This document shows, piece by piece, positions 48,539-57,471 of a stretch of DNA of 64,000 bases. A model generated the notes under the pieces. It worked only from the letters and a program-made list of their open reading frames with translations. It searched no databases and was not told the origin of the DNA. A program made the translations under genes and the position numbers. How positions within the stretch are numbered: position 1 is the first letter of the stretch; each line of letters starts with the position of its first letter. The stretch comes from Providencia sp. PROV188 (GTDB lineage Bacteria; Pseudomonadota; Gammaproteobacteria; Enterobacterales; Enterobacteriaceae): assembly GCF_027595165.1 (NCBI RefSeq), contig NZ_CP097291.1:3596001-3660000 (forward strand), in the 5' to 3' direction.

Positions 48539-49228
48539 CTAGTAGCAATATTGAGTACCAAGATAAATTTCACAGCCACCATAAATGGTGCTTGGCTCAA
48601 ATGCATTCAACAGATTGTTATTAACTGGGCTACCGTCTTTTGAACTTAATATAGCCATTTGCTCAATCATCACTGATTCAATTTCATCGCCACCAAAACA
48701 GATCGAAATTTGCGGCTCATTCATTCTTGTTAATGTCTCATTTGCAACCTCACTGAGTTGAAGATATTGACCATTTAAATTATAAAATTTCTTGTCCATT
48801 CCTAAGTTATTATTATAAAGCGACAATACTGCGTGCTGAATAAGTGGGGTTGACGATAAATTCATCTTAGGAAAAGCAGCCGGTTTCTGAGGCAGTGAAT
48901 CTATAATGGATTGCAATTTATTAATAAAATTCACGGCATCATCTAAATTATCACCGTATTCTAAACTATCCATATAGTTATCAATTTTTATTATTGCAGC
49001 CTCATAGCTAGAATATCTTTTTTGGTTAATGCGAATATCTCTTTGCGCTTGTGAAATATATCTATCTGTAGGTTTTCTATCTCTCGTCAAAATTTCACCA
49101 TATCTATCAGTCAGCCTTTCCAATTCACTCAGATACTTTTTATGGTTTTCTTCGTATTTTTTAAAAGATTGTTTGTATTCTTCGAAGTCTAATTTAAATT
49201 TGGCAAATTCATTTTTTAACTTAATCAT
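48539..49228 (-). CDS. Orphan helical protein C
   Basis: A 229-residue protein of unknown function. The first 130 residues are charged helix (FAKFKLDFEEYKQSFKKYEE, YLSELERLTDRYGEILTRDR). The C-terminal third is mixed (QISICFGGDEIESVMIEQMA) and ends in CEIYLGTQYCY. I chose ATG 49228, not 49237, because the AAAGGA abuts the earlier ATG but is 8-9 bases from the later one, matching the GGATGA leader of genes B and D. No signal peptide or known domain is visible. Its likeness to A, B and D is in architecture rather than clear sequence identity. Confidence 0.65.
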   Translation of the reverse strand: MIKLKNEFAKFKLDFEEYKQSFKKYEENHKKYLSELERLTDRYGEILTRDRKPTDRYISQAQRDIRINQKRYSSYEAAIIKIDNYMDSLEYGDNLDDAVNFINKLQSIIDSLPQKPAAFPKMNLSSTPLIQHAVLSLYNNNLGMDKKFYNLNGQYLQLSEVANETLTRMNEPQISICFGGDEIESVMIEQMAILSSKDGSPVNNNLLNAFEPSTIYGGCEIYLGTQYCY

Positions 49229-49264
49229 ATAATTCATCCTTTATTTATATTTAAATTAACAAAT

Positions 49265-49298
49265 ATTTATTATCTTTATGCCGCTCAAGATAATAAAT
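49265..49298 (-). promoter_or_regulatory. 5'-leader hairpin of gene C
   Basis: ATTTATTATCTT (49265-49276) pairs perfectly with AAGATAATAAAT (49287-49298), ten-base loop, 37-70 bases upstream of the gene C start. Confidence 0.5.
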
Positions 49299-49420
49299 TT
49301 AAAATAAAGGGAATAATTAAAAAAAACAAACTCATAGTTTATATACAACTTTTAGTTTTATTATTAAGGTGATTAGTTTACAGCCCGCCCCTTTGCAGAG
49401 GCGGCATAGACGAGAAAGGG

Positions 49421-50005
49421 TTACAGTATTTTTTCGGTCAGAAACCAACCGGCAATACTTTCACGCTTTTTTTGGGTAGGCAGAACTTCATGGGGAAAAT
49501 CTTCAGACATAAAAAATACCATGCGACCCGCTAGCGGCTCCAAGGTAAATAGCTCGTTATCTTGCATGTCATACATCACAATTTCACCACCATCACCCTG
49601 CTGCCATGATTCATTCATATATAGCACAGTGGTGATTTTACGGCGTCCTTGCCCACGGAAGTTATCCACATGCTTTTTATAGAATCCACCATTAGGATAA
49701 CGACAGAAATGGGTTTCAAAATCCCGCAATCCAAGAAATAACTGACAGTTAAGTTCCTGACGCAAGTTTTCCATTTTATCTAGATAATGTACGACTGGCG
49801 CCCCCATTTCAGGTTCAAGCCACACCGTTTGGTCGCCACGGATGGTTTTGTTGTCTTGTAATGTATTTTGATAGCCAATACGCGCGTCTTGTAGCGTATC
49901 GGGGATACAACTTTTAATAGCCTGAATTTCTGACAGATTCAGAAAATCGTTCCACACATACCAACCTTGTGTGGAAAGTGAATCAATAAGTTGATTGATA
50001 GACAT
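49421..50005 (-). CDS. 2-oxoglutarate/Fe(II)-dependent dioxygenase (prolyl-hydroxylase-like)
   Basis: A 194-residue double-stranded beta-helix oxygenase of the SM-20/P4H type. Iron ligands are H112 and D114 in YKKHVDNF and H172 in EDFPHEVLP; R181 in KKRESIAGWF would bind 2-oxoglutarate. Likely action is hydroxylation of a protein or small molecule. Some bacterial relatives modify translation factors or ribosomal proteins, but the substrate here is unknown. It is monocistronic, between orphan genes C and D. Confidence 0.88.
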   Translation of the reverse strand: MSINQLIDSLSTQGWYVWNDFLNLSEIQAIKSCIPDTLQDARIGYQNTLQDNKTIRGDQTVWLEPEMGAPVVHYLDKMENLRQELNCQLFLGLRDFETHFCRYPNGGFYKKHVDNFRGQGRRKITTVLYMNESWQQGDGGEIVMYDMQDNELFTLEPLAGRMVFFMSEDFPHEVLPTQKKRESIAGWFLTEKIL

Positions 50006-50179
50006 GATGAATCTAAGAGTGGTTATTAGGTGAGATTTTATACTTGATTATCGGAAAAAATTAAAATAAAAAACGTAAATCTTAATGATTCAATCGATGA
50101 ATCAAAGAAAAAACTAAAAATATCCTTATTTTTCAAATAAAACTCTATTTCCATTCCCCCAAAATTACCGCGCTATAAC

Positions 50180-50210
50180 AAAAATGGTGCTTAACTGCCA
50201 TTAAGCACCA
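50180..50210 (-). terminator. Intrinsic terminator after gene D
   Basis: TGGTGCTTAA (50185-50194) pairs with TTAAGCACCA (50201-50210). TTTTTG follows on the minus strand. Confidence 0.75.
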
Positions 50211-50230
50211 AATAATCTCGATGGCTAAGC

Positions 50231-50962
50231 TTACATTCCTATATTATCAATACCCTTTACGATGTGGTTCACTGGGGTTTGTGGCATACCTTGCTGATAT
50301 TCACCCATAACGCTCATTTCATTACTTGAAAACGCTGACATTTGATCTCTTATACGGCTTTCACGAGAAGATAAAATATATACTTTCCCGTCATGCATAG
50401 AATAATTTTCATTTCCAAGTGCATTGTTGTAATCGTACATCCTAGCAAAAGAAAGGCTTCTTACCTCCTGAATAGCATAATTAGTTTGTCGTATATGGTT
50501 GTCAATCCTAATAGTTAACGCCTTTTCATCATTAAATGACTGTTTCTTTATATTAAATCCAATTTCAGAGGGTAAATATTTATTTTTAAATTTAATAGAA
50601 TTACTCTCTAGCATTTCAATCTGAATCTTATTATTCTCTTTTTCTAATGTTTTAAATCGCTGATTAAATTCTTTTTTACTATTAAACTCCAATACTAAAT
50701 TTTCAGAAATATATTTTTTATCATCATTATGATATTCTTTCATTTGAACTAAGAACATTTCATAACGATGAATAGTCACCATTAATTCATTATATTGAGA
50801 TAAACGTTCCGCTCCACCTTCCCTCTCGACTATCTCATAAAAATCAGATGCATCTTTTTTTAATCTATCTATTTGCCTTTCTACATAACCAATTTTCCTC
50901 TCTATTTCCTTATACTTTTTATCATTAATATCAAAATCAACATAAACAGTTCTATAAACCAT
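50231..50962 (-). CDS. Orphan helical protein D
   Basis: A 243-residue protein of unknown function, mostly charged helix (NDKKYKEIERKIGYVERQID, KKEFNQRFKTLEKENNKIQI), with a Met/Ser-rich C-terminal region (MSAFSSNEMSVMGEYQQGMP). No signal peptide, membrane segment or recognised domain is visible. The leader AAGGATGATTGT before the ATG resembles that of gene C. It is AT-rich like A-C. It lies between the dioxygenase and uvrD, with its own terminator. Confidence 0.65.
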   Translation of the reverse strand: MVYRTVYVDFDINDKKYKEIERKIGYVERQIDRLKKDASDFYEIVEREGGAERLSQYNELMVTIHRYEMFLVQMKEYHNDDKKYISENLVLEFNSKKEFNQRFKTLEKENNKIQIEMLESNSIKFKNKYLPSEIGFNIKKQSFNDEKALTIRIDNHIRQTNYAIQEVRSLSFARMYDYNNALGNENYSMHDGKVYILSSRESRIRDQMSAFSSNEMSVMGEYQQGMPQTPVNHIVKGIDNIGM

Positions 50963-51054
50963 ACAATCATCCTTAATTTAACAAATCAAATAACTCAGAG
51001 ATTATGATGATAAATAGAACCGAAACTAATTAATAATTTATTATTTATATAGAT

Positions 51055-51096
51055 AAAGAGAATGGAAGCTTAAATCTAATAATATTTCCATTCTCT
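51055..51096 (-). terminator. Intrinsic terminator after uvrD
   Basis: AGAGAATGGAA (51057-51067) pairs with TTCCATTCTCT (51086-51096). T-rich sequence follows on the minus strand, just past the uvrD stop. Confidence 0.75.
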
Positions 51097-51104
51097 ATAA
51101 TTGA

Positions 51105-53267
51105 CTATAAATTCTCTAACCGCGCGTAAGACGCCACTAGCCATTTAATCCCTTGCCCTTGAAAAGCAATTTGCAAGCGGCAATGTTCACCACTACCTTC
51201 GAGATTAATAATGGTGCCTTCGCCGAATTTAGGGTGCATCACTCTCTGCCCTAACGCATAGCCAGAATCATTTTGGCTAATCGGTGTGCCAAGACGTTGA
51301 TGGCTGACAGGCCGTGAAACCGTGGCTCTTAATCGAACTTCTTCCACACACTCCGTCGGTAGCTCACCAATAAAGCGGGATGGGCGATGGTAAACTTCCT
51401 TGCCATATAGGCGGCGACTCTCGGCATAAGTGATTGTCAATTTCACCATAGCACGGGTGATACCCACATAGGCAAGACGGCGCTCCTCTTCTAAGCGCCC
51501 ACTTTCATCCATCGACATTTGGCTTGGGAACATGCCTTCTTCCACGCCAACCATAAACACGACAGGGAATTCCAGCCCTTTCGCTGAGTGTAGCGTCATC
51601 AATTGCACTGCATCTTGGCTGGCATCCGCTTGACCGTCCCCAGACTCCAATGCCGCATGAGATAAAAATGCCTGCAATGGCATCAAATCTTGGTCTTCAT
51701 CTTGATAGCTAAAATCGCGGGTTGCGTTAACTAACTCTTCCAAGTTTTCAATTCGTGCTTGGGCTTTTTCACCTTTTTCCTGCTCATACATCGCACGCAA
51801 ACCAGAGTCATTAATCACGCGGTCAGCTTGCACATGCAGTGGCATCTCTTGGGTTTCTTTCGCTAATGCGTCGATTAACTCTAAGAAACGCTCGATGGAG
51901 CTTGCCGCTCTTCCTCCCAGGACTTGCTCGCGAAGTAAGTACTCACAACTTTCCCATAATGTCAGTTGCTGATCCCGAGCAGTTTGGCGAACGGTATCCA
52001 GCGTTCGCTCACCAATGCCTCGTGTTGGAGTGTTGACCACACGCTCAAAAGAGGCATCGTCGTTACGGTTAGCAATTAATCGAAGGTAGGATAATGCGTC
52101 TTTGATCTCTTGGCGTTCAAAGAAGCGCTGACCGCCATAAATACGGTATGCCATCGCCCCTTGAATTAACGCTTCTTCCATCACACGGGATTGTGCGTTG
52201 CTACGGTAAAGAATAGCACAATCTTGTAGCGCTCCCCCGTTTTCATGCCACTGTTTAATGCGCCCAACCACATAGCGAGCTTCATCAAGCTCATTAAAGG
52301 CGCAATAAAGGGAAATCGGCTCACCATCACCGCCCTCCGTCCATAAATTCTTACCGAGACGGTCGCTGTTATTGGCGATAAGCGTATTTGCCGCTTTCAA
52401 AATATTATTGGTCGAACGGTAGTTTTGCTCGAGTCGGATAGTTTCTGCACCGGGAAAATCATTCAAGAAACGCTGAATATTTTCAACTTGAGCGCCACGC
52501 CAGCCATAGATTGACTGGTCATCATCGCCGACAATCATCACTTTGCCAGTCTCACCCGCTAACACACGGATCCACGCATATTGAATGCTGTTGGTATCTT
52601 GGAACTCATCCACCAAAATATTGGTAAAGCGCTCGCGATAATGCTGTAAAACATGGGGCTTATTCAGCCATAACTCATGTGCACGTAGCAGTAATTCGGC
52701 AAAATCCACCAGCCCTGCACGGTCACAAGCTTCTTGATAGGCTTGATACACTTTCAGCCATGTCGCTTCGACTGGATTACCATAGCTTTCAACATGCTGG
52801 GGACGCAGCCCTTCATCTTTTTTACCGTTGATGTACCACATTCCCTGACGAGGCGGCCACTGCTTCTCATCAAGATTCATGGCTTTAAGCAGACGACGAA
52901 TCAAACGGTACTGGTCATCACTGTCTAGAATTTGGAAATCTTGCGGCAGATTCGCATCCAAGTAATGCTGGCGAAGTAAACGGTGTGCGAGACCGTGGAA
53001 AGTACCGATCCACATGCCGCCTTCACTAGTCCCCACCAACTGATTGATACGATGACGCATTTCTGCGGCAGCTTTGTTGGTAAACGTCACGGCCATAATC
53101 GAAAATGGGGAGGCATTCTCCACCGACATAAGCCATGCAATGCGATGAACCAACACACGGGTTTTACCGCTACCTGCACCTGCAAGTACCAGTAAATTAG
53201 TGCGCGGGGCTGCAACCGCTTCGCGCTGTTTGTCATTAAGACCTTCGAGCAGATATGAGACGTCCAT
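51105..53267 (-). CDS. uvrD: DNA helicase II UvrD
   Basis: A 720-residue SF1A 3'-5' helicase (same length as E. coli) used in nucleotide excision and mismatch repair. Motifs: LAGAGSGKTRVL (Walker A), TFTNKAAAEMR (Ia), LVDEFQDTN (II), VGDDDQSIYGWRGA (III), RLEQNYRST (IV), TLHSAKGLEFPVVF (V) and YVGITRAM (VI). ATG 53267 is chosen because it yields MDVSYLL; two earlier in-frame starts add only 2-4 residues. A LexA box and a hairpin-rich leader lie upstream, so it is SOS-regulated. Confidence 0.97.
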   Translation of the reverse strand: MDVSYLLEGLNDKQREAVAAPRTNLLVLAGAGSGKTRVLVHRIAWLMSVENASPFSIMAVTFTNKAAAEMRHRINQLVGTSEGGMWIGTFHGLAHRLLRQHYLDANLPQDFQILDSDDQYRLIRRLLKAMNLDEKQWPPRQGMWYINGKKDEGLRPQHVESYGNPVEATWLKVYQAYQEACDRAGLVDFAELLLRAHELWLNKPHVLQHYRERFTNILVDEFQDTNSIQYAWIRVLAGETGKVMIVGDDDQSIYGWRGAQVENIQRFLNDFPGAETIRLEQNYRSTNNILKAANTLIANNSDRLGKNLWTEGGDGEPISLYCAFNELDEARYVVGRIKQWHENGGALQDCAILYRSNAQSRVMEEALIQGAMAYRIYGGQRFFERQEIKDALSYLRLIANRNDDASFERVVNTPTRGIGERTLDTVRQTARDQQLTLWESCEYLLREQVLGGRAASSIERFLELIDALAKETQEMPLHVQADRVINDSGLRAMYEQEKGEKAQARIENLEELVNATRDFSYQDEDQDLMPLQAFLSHAALESGDGQADASQDAVQLMTLHSAKGLEFPVVFMVGVEEGMFPSQMSMDESGRLEEERRLAYVGITRAMVKLTITYAESRRLYGKEVYHRPSRFIGELPTECVEEVRLRATVSRPVSHQRLGTPISQNDSGYALGQRVMHPKFGEGTIINLEGSGEHCRLQIAFQGQGIKWLVASYARLENL

Positions 53268-53285
53268 AGTTACCATCAAAGCAAG

Positions 53286-53465
53286 ACAGTGGCTACCACC
53301 ACTGTGAGGTTACTGACAAAGAGGGAGAAAAGCGTGGTTTTTCCCTCTTTGTGTTATCAGGCGAAAATCAATAAATTGATTTTCCTCGTTTATTTTCATA
53401 AACCTAAACAACCATTTCAAACCTGATTGGTTTGGAAATGGTTTAACAGTGGCCACCACCACTGT
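53286..53465 (-). repeat. Hairpin-rich uvrD leader flanked by two copies of a 20-base palindrome
   Basis: ACAGTGGCTACCACCACTGT at 53286-53305 and ACAGTGGCCACCACCACTGT at 53446-53465 differ by one base. Between them are hairpins 53316-53326/53342-53352 (11 pairs), 53364-53371/53376-53383 (8 pairs) and 53410-53423/53429-53443 (14 pairs, one bulge). Transcription from the LexA-box promoter would cross all of them. E. coli uvrD is known to have leader attenuation. Confidence 0.75.
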
Positions 53466-53477
53466 GTTTTTATACAG
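53462..53477 (-). promoter_or_regulatory. LexA (SOS) box of uvrD
   Basis: A perfect CTGT-N8-ACAG sequence (inner eight GTTTTTAT), with a TATAAA on the minus strand inside it. It lies 195 bases upstream of uvrD, just after yigB. LexA control of uvrD is established in E. coli. Confidence 0.8.
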
Positions 53478-53485
53478 AGAAAGGA

Positions 53486-54202
53486 TTATACCAATGACAG
53501 GAGAGAATCCAACCGACAAATTTCCACATGAGGCAATATACGCCCCTCTTTCTCATCCATTAACGTCATATGATCCACGTTGAACCAGCAGGCTTGCATA
53601 CCGCTATTAATCGCCCCTTCTACGTCGGTCAGCAGATTATCTCCAACATGTAAAATAGCGCCTGGCTCGATATTCAAACGCGTAGAGGCAAGGTGATACA
53701 TATCGCAGCATGGCTTAGAGCGCCCATCCGGCCCCGCTTTTAATACAAACTGAAAATATTGCCCTAGCCCACACGCTTGCGGCTCGGCGTTACCATTCGT
53801 AATCGCCACCAGCGGTAATTTTTCGGCTAATTTTGCTAGCGTTTCATGAGTGGATTGCGGGACATGAATTTGATTACGCCAGTAGGTAAAGTGCGCCATA
53901 ATATCGTCCGCACCTTTGAGGGCATCCTCTTTATTATAACCATAGTGGCACAGCATCATTTTCGACGATAGCCAGCGCCAGCGGGTAATATCATGGCGAA
54001 TATCCGGTTCTTGTTCTTCCACAAGATAGCGAAAAGCATAAATGTCATCGTTCGTAAAATGATGAAAACGCGGGTCATATTCACGAATAAACCGTAAAAC
54101 TTCTTCCTCCGTTTTATCAATCACGGGATGGTTGTCGTACAACGTATCATCCAAATCAAATGTCATCGCTTTGATGGGTGATAACGGACGGTAAAAATGC
54201 AT
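53486..54202 (-). CDS. yigB: HAD phosphatase YigB (5-amino-6-ribitylamino-uracil phosphate phosphatase)
   Basis: A 238-residue HAD hydrolase. Motif I is MTFDLDDTLY (D16 and D18), motif II LVAITNGNAEPQ, and motif III-IV KPCCDMYHLAS with ILHVGDNLLTDVEGAINSGM. E. coli YigB dephosphorylates the riboflavin precursor ARPP and also FMN. It starts at the last base of the xerC frame (54202), so the pair is coupled. Order dapF-yigA-xerC-yigB-uvrD matches E. coli. Confidence 0.93.
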   Translation of the reverse strand: MHFYRPLSPIKAMTFDLDDTLYDNHPVIDKTEEEVLRFIREYDPRFHHFTNDDIYAFRYLVEEQEPDIRHDITRWRWLSSKMMLCHYGYNKEDALKGADDIMAHFTYWRNQIHVPQSTHETLAKLAEKLPLVAITNGNAEPQACGLGQYFQFVLKAGPDGRSKPCCDMYHLASTRLNIEPGAILHVGDNLLTDVEGAINSGMQACWFNVDHMTLMDEKEGRILPHVEICRLDSLLSLV

Positions 54203-55137
54203 TAAGATTTCTCCCTCTTCGCTCGCGGATGTGCCACATCATAAACATTAGCGAGATGTTGGAAATCAAGATGGGTATAGATTTGGGTGGTAGAGAGATT
54301 AGCATGACCTAATAACTCTTGTACCCCACGTAAATTACCACTTGATTCGAGAATATGAGTTGCAAAAGAGTGACGTAATTTATGGGGATTTATATGGCTA
54401 TTTACCGCTTGTTTAATACCCCACTGCTCAAACCGCTTTTGCACATTGCGATTCGAGATACGCTTACCACTTTTCGTGGAAATAAATACCGCACCATCGA
54501 CAGGCTCGTACAATTCACGCATTTCAAGCCAGCGTTTTAGCCAACTCACTGCCGTTTTCCCTAGAGGAATTTTGCGTTCCTTGCTGCCTTTCCCCATCAC
54601 CCAAACCTCACCTAAATTGAGGTCAAGGTGCTTCACATCCAAACCAACCAGCTCAGAGAGACGCAATCCCGCGCCATACATCACTTCCAGCATGGTTCTG
54701 TCTCGCACCACGAGCGGGTCGCCACTGTCCATATTCAACAGTTGAGAAACTTCGTCCACATCCATATTTTTCGGTAGACGTTTTTTCGCTTTAGGGGCAT
54801 GAATAGTTTTAACTGGGTTTGCCGGTAGTTCGCCTTGCTGCACCATCCAATCACAAAAACTACGTAGTGCGGAAAGCCTTAATGCCATGCTCGCTGCTTG
54901 CAAGCCTGTTCGACGGCTCTTCGCGGCAATATTGCGCCCTATCGTCATATCCAACTGCTGCCATTGGCTCACTTTCAGTTCACCTAAAATTTGGCAAACT
55001 GCACCTAATTGGCGACGATAATTCGTTATCGTGACTGGACTCAATCGGCGTTCAACACGGAGGTAACGCAAAAAGGCTTCCACTTGAATCATCAGCCCTT
55101 CGGGCTGAATGTCTACAGACGCTCTATCCATTGACAT
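54202..55137 (-). CDS. xerC: Tyrosine recombinase XerC
   Basis: A 311-residue recombinase that acts with XerD at dif to resolve chromosome dimers. Catalytic residues: R159 (GAGLRLSEL), K184 ([10 protein letters not shown]), H252 and R255 ([11 protein letters not shown]), H278 ([10 protein letters not shown]) and nucleophile Y287 (QIYTHLD). ATG 55137 has GAGG upstream. The N-terminus is about 13 residues longer than in E. coli. It overlaps yigA by 25 bases. Confidence 0.96.
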   Translation of the reverse strand: MSMDRASVDIQPEGLMIQVEAFLRYLRVERRLSPVTITNYRRQLGAVCQILGELKVSQWQQLDMTIGRNIAAKSRRTGLQAASMALRLSALRSFCDWMVQQGELPANPVKTIHAPKAKKRLPKNMDVDEVSQLLNMDSGDPLVVRDRTMLEVMYGAGLRLSELVGLDVKHLDLNLGEVWVMGKGSKERKIPLGKTAVSWLKRWLEMRELYEPVDGAVFISTKSGKRISNRNVQKRFEQWGIKQAVNSHINPHKLRHSFATHILESSGNLRGVQELLGHANLSTTQIYTHLDFQHLANVYDVAHPRAKREKS

Positions 55138-55817
55138 AATAACCTCGGTAGAATTTGAGCCACTTTTTCCAGCATTACTGTACCCATACCCTGTTGATAG
55201 TGCTCACGGTCACGACTGGTAAATATCACCATGCCGGATTCCCCATGATGCCCAAACAACGAAATCGCTACTGAACCTACATTTTGTGCATCAGGAAGTA
55301 AAAGCTGCAACTCAGGACCATTTAGCCGCCCAAGATAATTGAGGTTATCCCCAAAACGCTGAATACGTACGGGTTCAAAAACGCGGCGTGGGAGCACCAA
55401 TTCGTAGGCATCCAATGGCGCAGATAATCGCCAGCTATCACTAAATAGGCGTACAGAAGCCCCCGATAACCCGAGCTTTTTAGCCCAGCGATTCAACACA
55501 AACAGCATCTCCCGCAAACTATTTGCGGAAGACATTTCAATGACGAGATAAAGAAGCTCATCGAACAGTTGCCCATTTTCGTGGGCTTGTTCCACCATAA
55601 AGCGGATATCCTGCTCGAGATTTTTGATTTTTTGACGTTGACGGCTCATCACCAATTCAGGAAGCGAGATAGCCTCCTGAACGGCATGAGGAACCTTGAT
55701 ATGTTCAGCAAGAGACGCATTGCGAATAAAGAAATAAGGGTTCTGTTTTAAATATTGCACCACATCTTGTTCATCAATTAACTGAGCAATCTCCGGCACT
55801 TGTTCAGGCTTATCCAT
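55113..55817 (-). CDS. yigA: DUF484 protein YigA
   Basis: A 234-residue DUF484 (GAF-like) protein of unknown role. Signatures: [56 protein letters not shown] and [23 protein letters not shown] 55817 has GAGGGG at ideal spacing; the longer frame from 55838 uses TTG. It lies between dapF and xerC, overlapping xerC, as in E. coli. GAF-like folds often bind nucleotides, but no ligand is known. Confidence 0.9.
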   Translation of the reverse strand: MDKPEQVPEIAQLIDEQDVVQYLKQNPYFFIRNASLAEHIKVPHAVQEAISLPELVMSRQRQKIKNLEQDIRFMVEQAHENGQLFDELLYLVIEMSSANSLREMLFVLNRWAKKLGLSGASVRLFSDSWRLSAPLDAYELVLPRRVFEPVRIQRFGDNLNYLGRLNGPELQLLLPDAQNVGSVAISLFGHHGESGMVIFTSRDREHYQQGMGTVMLEKVAQILPRLLCQWIERL

Positions 55818-55844
55818 TATTCCCCTCTTTCCACTCAATCAAGA

Positions 55845-56681
55845 TTAAATTTGGATCACTCCATCATAAACATGGGTCGCAGGACCTGTCATATACAGTG
55901 GTGATCCGGGACCTTCCCAACTAATATCGAGGGAGCCGCCCGGCAAATCGACACGAACACGGCTAGCTAATAATCCCTGTCCTACACCCACGGCAACTGC
56001 GGCGCATGCACCGCTACCGCACGCTTGGGTTTCCCCCGCACCACGTTCATAAACACGTAAGCGAATATAGTCTGCGCTGACAATCTCCATAAAACCGATG
56101 TTGGCACGTTCAGGGAAGCGTTCGTGGCTTTCCAATGCAGGGCCCAATACTTCTACCTCTGCAGTTTGGACACTGTCCACTTGCACCACACAGTGCGGAT
56201 TTCCCATGGAGACAACACCCGCAAACACTGTACGTTCTTGTGCTCGAATAATATAGGTTTTTTCCGCTTTCACGGCACGAAAAGGGACGTTTTGCGGCTC
56301 AAAATCAGGCTCGCCCATATTCACACAAACATCATCATTTTCATTAATTGTGAGAGTCATACGCCCAGACTGAGTGCTCACTTTAATTTTTTGTTTGTTT
56401 GTCAGACCTTTTAAACGGACAAAACGTGCAAAACAGCGCGCTCCGTTGCCACATTGTGCAACTTCACTGCCATCCGCATTAAAAATACGGTAATGGAAAT
56501 CGAGATCAGGATCATAAGGGGCTTCGACCAATAAAAGTTGGTCAAAACCGACGCCAGTATGCCTATCCGCTAAACGACAAATCAGTTCAGGTGAAAAATA
56601 GACATTCTGTGTGACGCCATCCACCACCATAAAATCATTGCCTAAGCCATGCATTTTTGAGAACTGCAATTCACGTTCCAT
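55845..56681 (-). CDS. dapF: Diaminopimelate epimerase
   Basis: A 278-residue enzyme converting LL- to meso-diaminopimelate for lysine and peptidoglycan. The two catalytic cysteines are C77 ([13 protein letters not shown]) and C221 ([15 protein letters not shown]). The family N-terminus is [17 protein letters not shown]. The ATG at 56681 adds four residues; an alternative TTG at 56669 has a better-placed GGAA, so the true start is uncertain. It lies between lptM and yigA. Confidence 0.95.
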   Translation of the reverse strand: MERELQFSKMHGLGNDFMVVDGVTQNVYFSPELICRLADRHTGVGFDQLLLVEAPYDPDLDFHYRIFNADGSEVAQCGNGARCFARFVRLKGLTNKQKIKVSTQSGRMTLTINENDDVCVNMGEPDFEPQNVPFRAVKAEKTYIIRAQERTVFAGVVSMGNPHCVVQVDSVQTAEVEVLGPALESHERFPERANIGFMEIVSADYIRLRVYERGAGETQACGSGACAAVAVGVGQGLLASRVRVDLPGGSLDISWEGPGSPLYMTGPATHVYDGVIQI

Positions 56682-56690
56682 AACAGAGGC

Positions 56691-56870
56691 TTACTGTTTG
56701 GTCGCAGCAGGCTCTTGGTTCGAGCTGCTTGGAGCTTTAGGTTGCACGTCAGATTTAGCAGGCGCCGCTGCATTGTCTTCAGGCGGAAAATACAACGGCC
56801 CTTTTAAGCCACAGCCAGAAAGGGTGAATAAAACGAGAAGTGCACTAAGTCCAAATAAACTTTTTTTCAT
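56691..56870 (-). CDS. lptM: LPS-assembly lipoprotein LptM (YifL)
   Basis: A 59-residue lipoprotein. The signal sequence MKKSLFGLSALLVLFTLSGC ends in a lipobox with Cys20 as the lipidated residue, followed by the family block GLKGPLYFPP and a Pro/Ala/Ser-rich disordered tail. LptM helps LptD reach its oxidised native form in the outer membrane. It ends 9 bases before dapF, so the two are probably cotranscribed. Confidence 0.93.
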   Translation of the reverse strand: MKKSLFGLSALLVLFTLSGCGLKGPLYFPPEDNAAAPAKSDVQPKAPSSSNQEPAATKQ

Positions 56871-57087
56871 TATGATGTTTCGCCTGTAAGACTAAATTTT
56901 GCAATCTGATATTTCACACAGTAACAGGTGTCGCTTTTCAAATCACGCCTGTTTATCAAACATATTAATATTATATACGTTAAATAATTCAAATGGCATC
57001 TCACAAGTAAGATGTGCGCCGTTTGACCCCTGAACACATTCAACCCTATAATTTCGCCTAAATAAAAGTATAAACAGGAAATACATC

Positions 57088-57405
57088 ATGAACGATAGCG
57101 AATTTCATCAGTTAGCAGAGCAATTGCTCAGCTCGATTGAAGAGCATTTAGATAATTACGATGGCGATGCGGATATTGATAGTGAAATTAATGGCGGCGT
57201 CATGACCTTAAGCTTTGAAGATGGCAGCAAAATCATCATCAACAAACAAGAAGCCTTCCACCAAATCTGGTTAGCAACCAAACAAGGTGGCTATCATTAT
57301 GATTATAAAGATGGAAAATGGATTTGCGACCGTTCAGGTCAAGAGTTTTTGTCCATGCTGGGCAATGCAATTACCTTCCAAAGCCACTTCCCATTCTCGT
57401 TCTAA
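57088..57405 (+). CDS. cyaY: Frataxin-like iron-sulfur protein CyaY
   Basis: A 105-residue bacterial frataxin. The acidic first helix ([31 protein letters not shown]) supplies the iron-binding ridge, and the beta-sheet has [32 protein letters not shown] and [10 protein letters not shown]. It modulates IscS during iron-sulfur assembly. The start has an AGGAA upstream. It converges on cyaA, the usual enterobacterial arrangement. Confidence 0.96.
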   Translation: MNDSEFHQLAEQLLSSIEEHLDNYDGDADIDSEINGGVMTLSFEDGSKIIINKQEAFHQIWLATKQGGYHYDYKDGKWICDRSGQEFLSMLGNAITFQSHFPFSF

Positions 57406-57423
57406 ATACGCACACAAAAAATC

Positions 57424-57461
57424 ATAGGCGGAGTCTATAATTTACTCTGCCTATTTTTTAT
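57424..57461. terminator. Bidirectional terminator between cyaY and cyaA
   Basis: ATAGGCGGAGT (57424-57434) pairs with ACTCTGCCTAT (57444-57454) with one mismatch, followed by T6. The A-rich left side gives a T tract for cyaA. Confidence 0.85.
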
Positions 57462-57471
57462 CTTAATAAAA

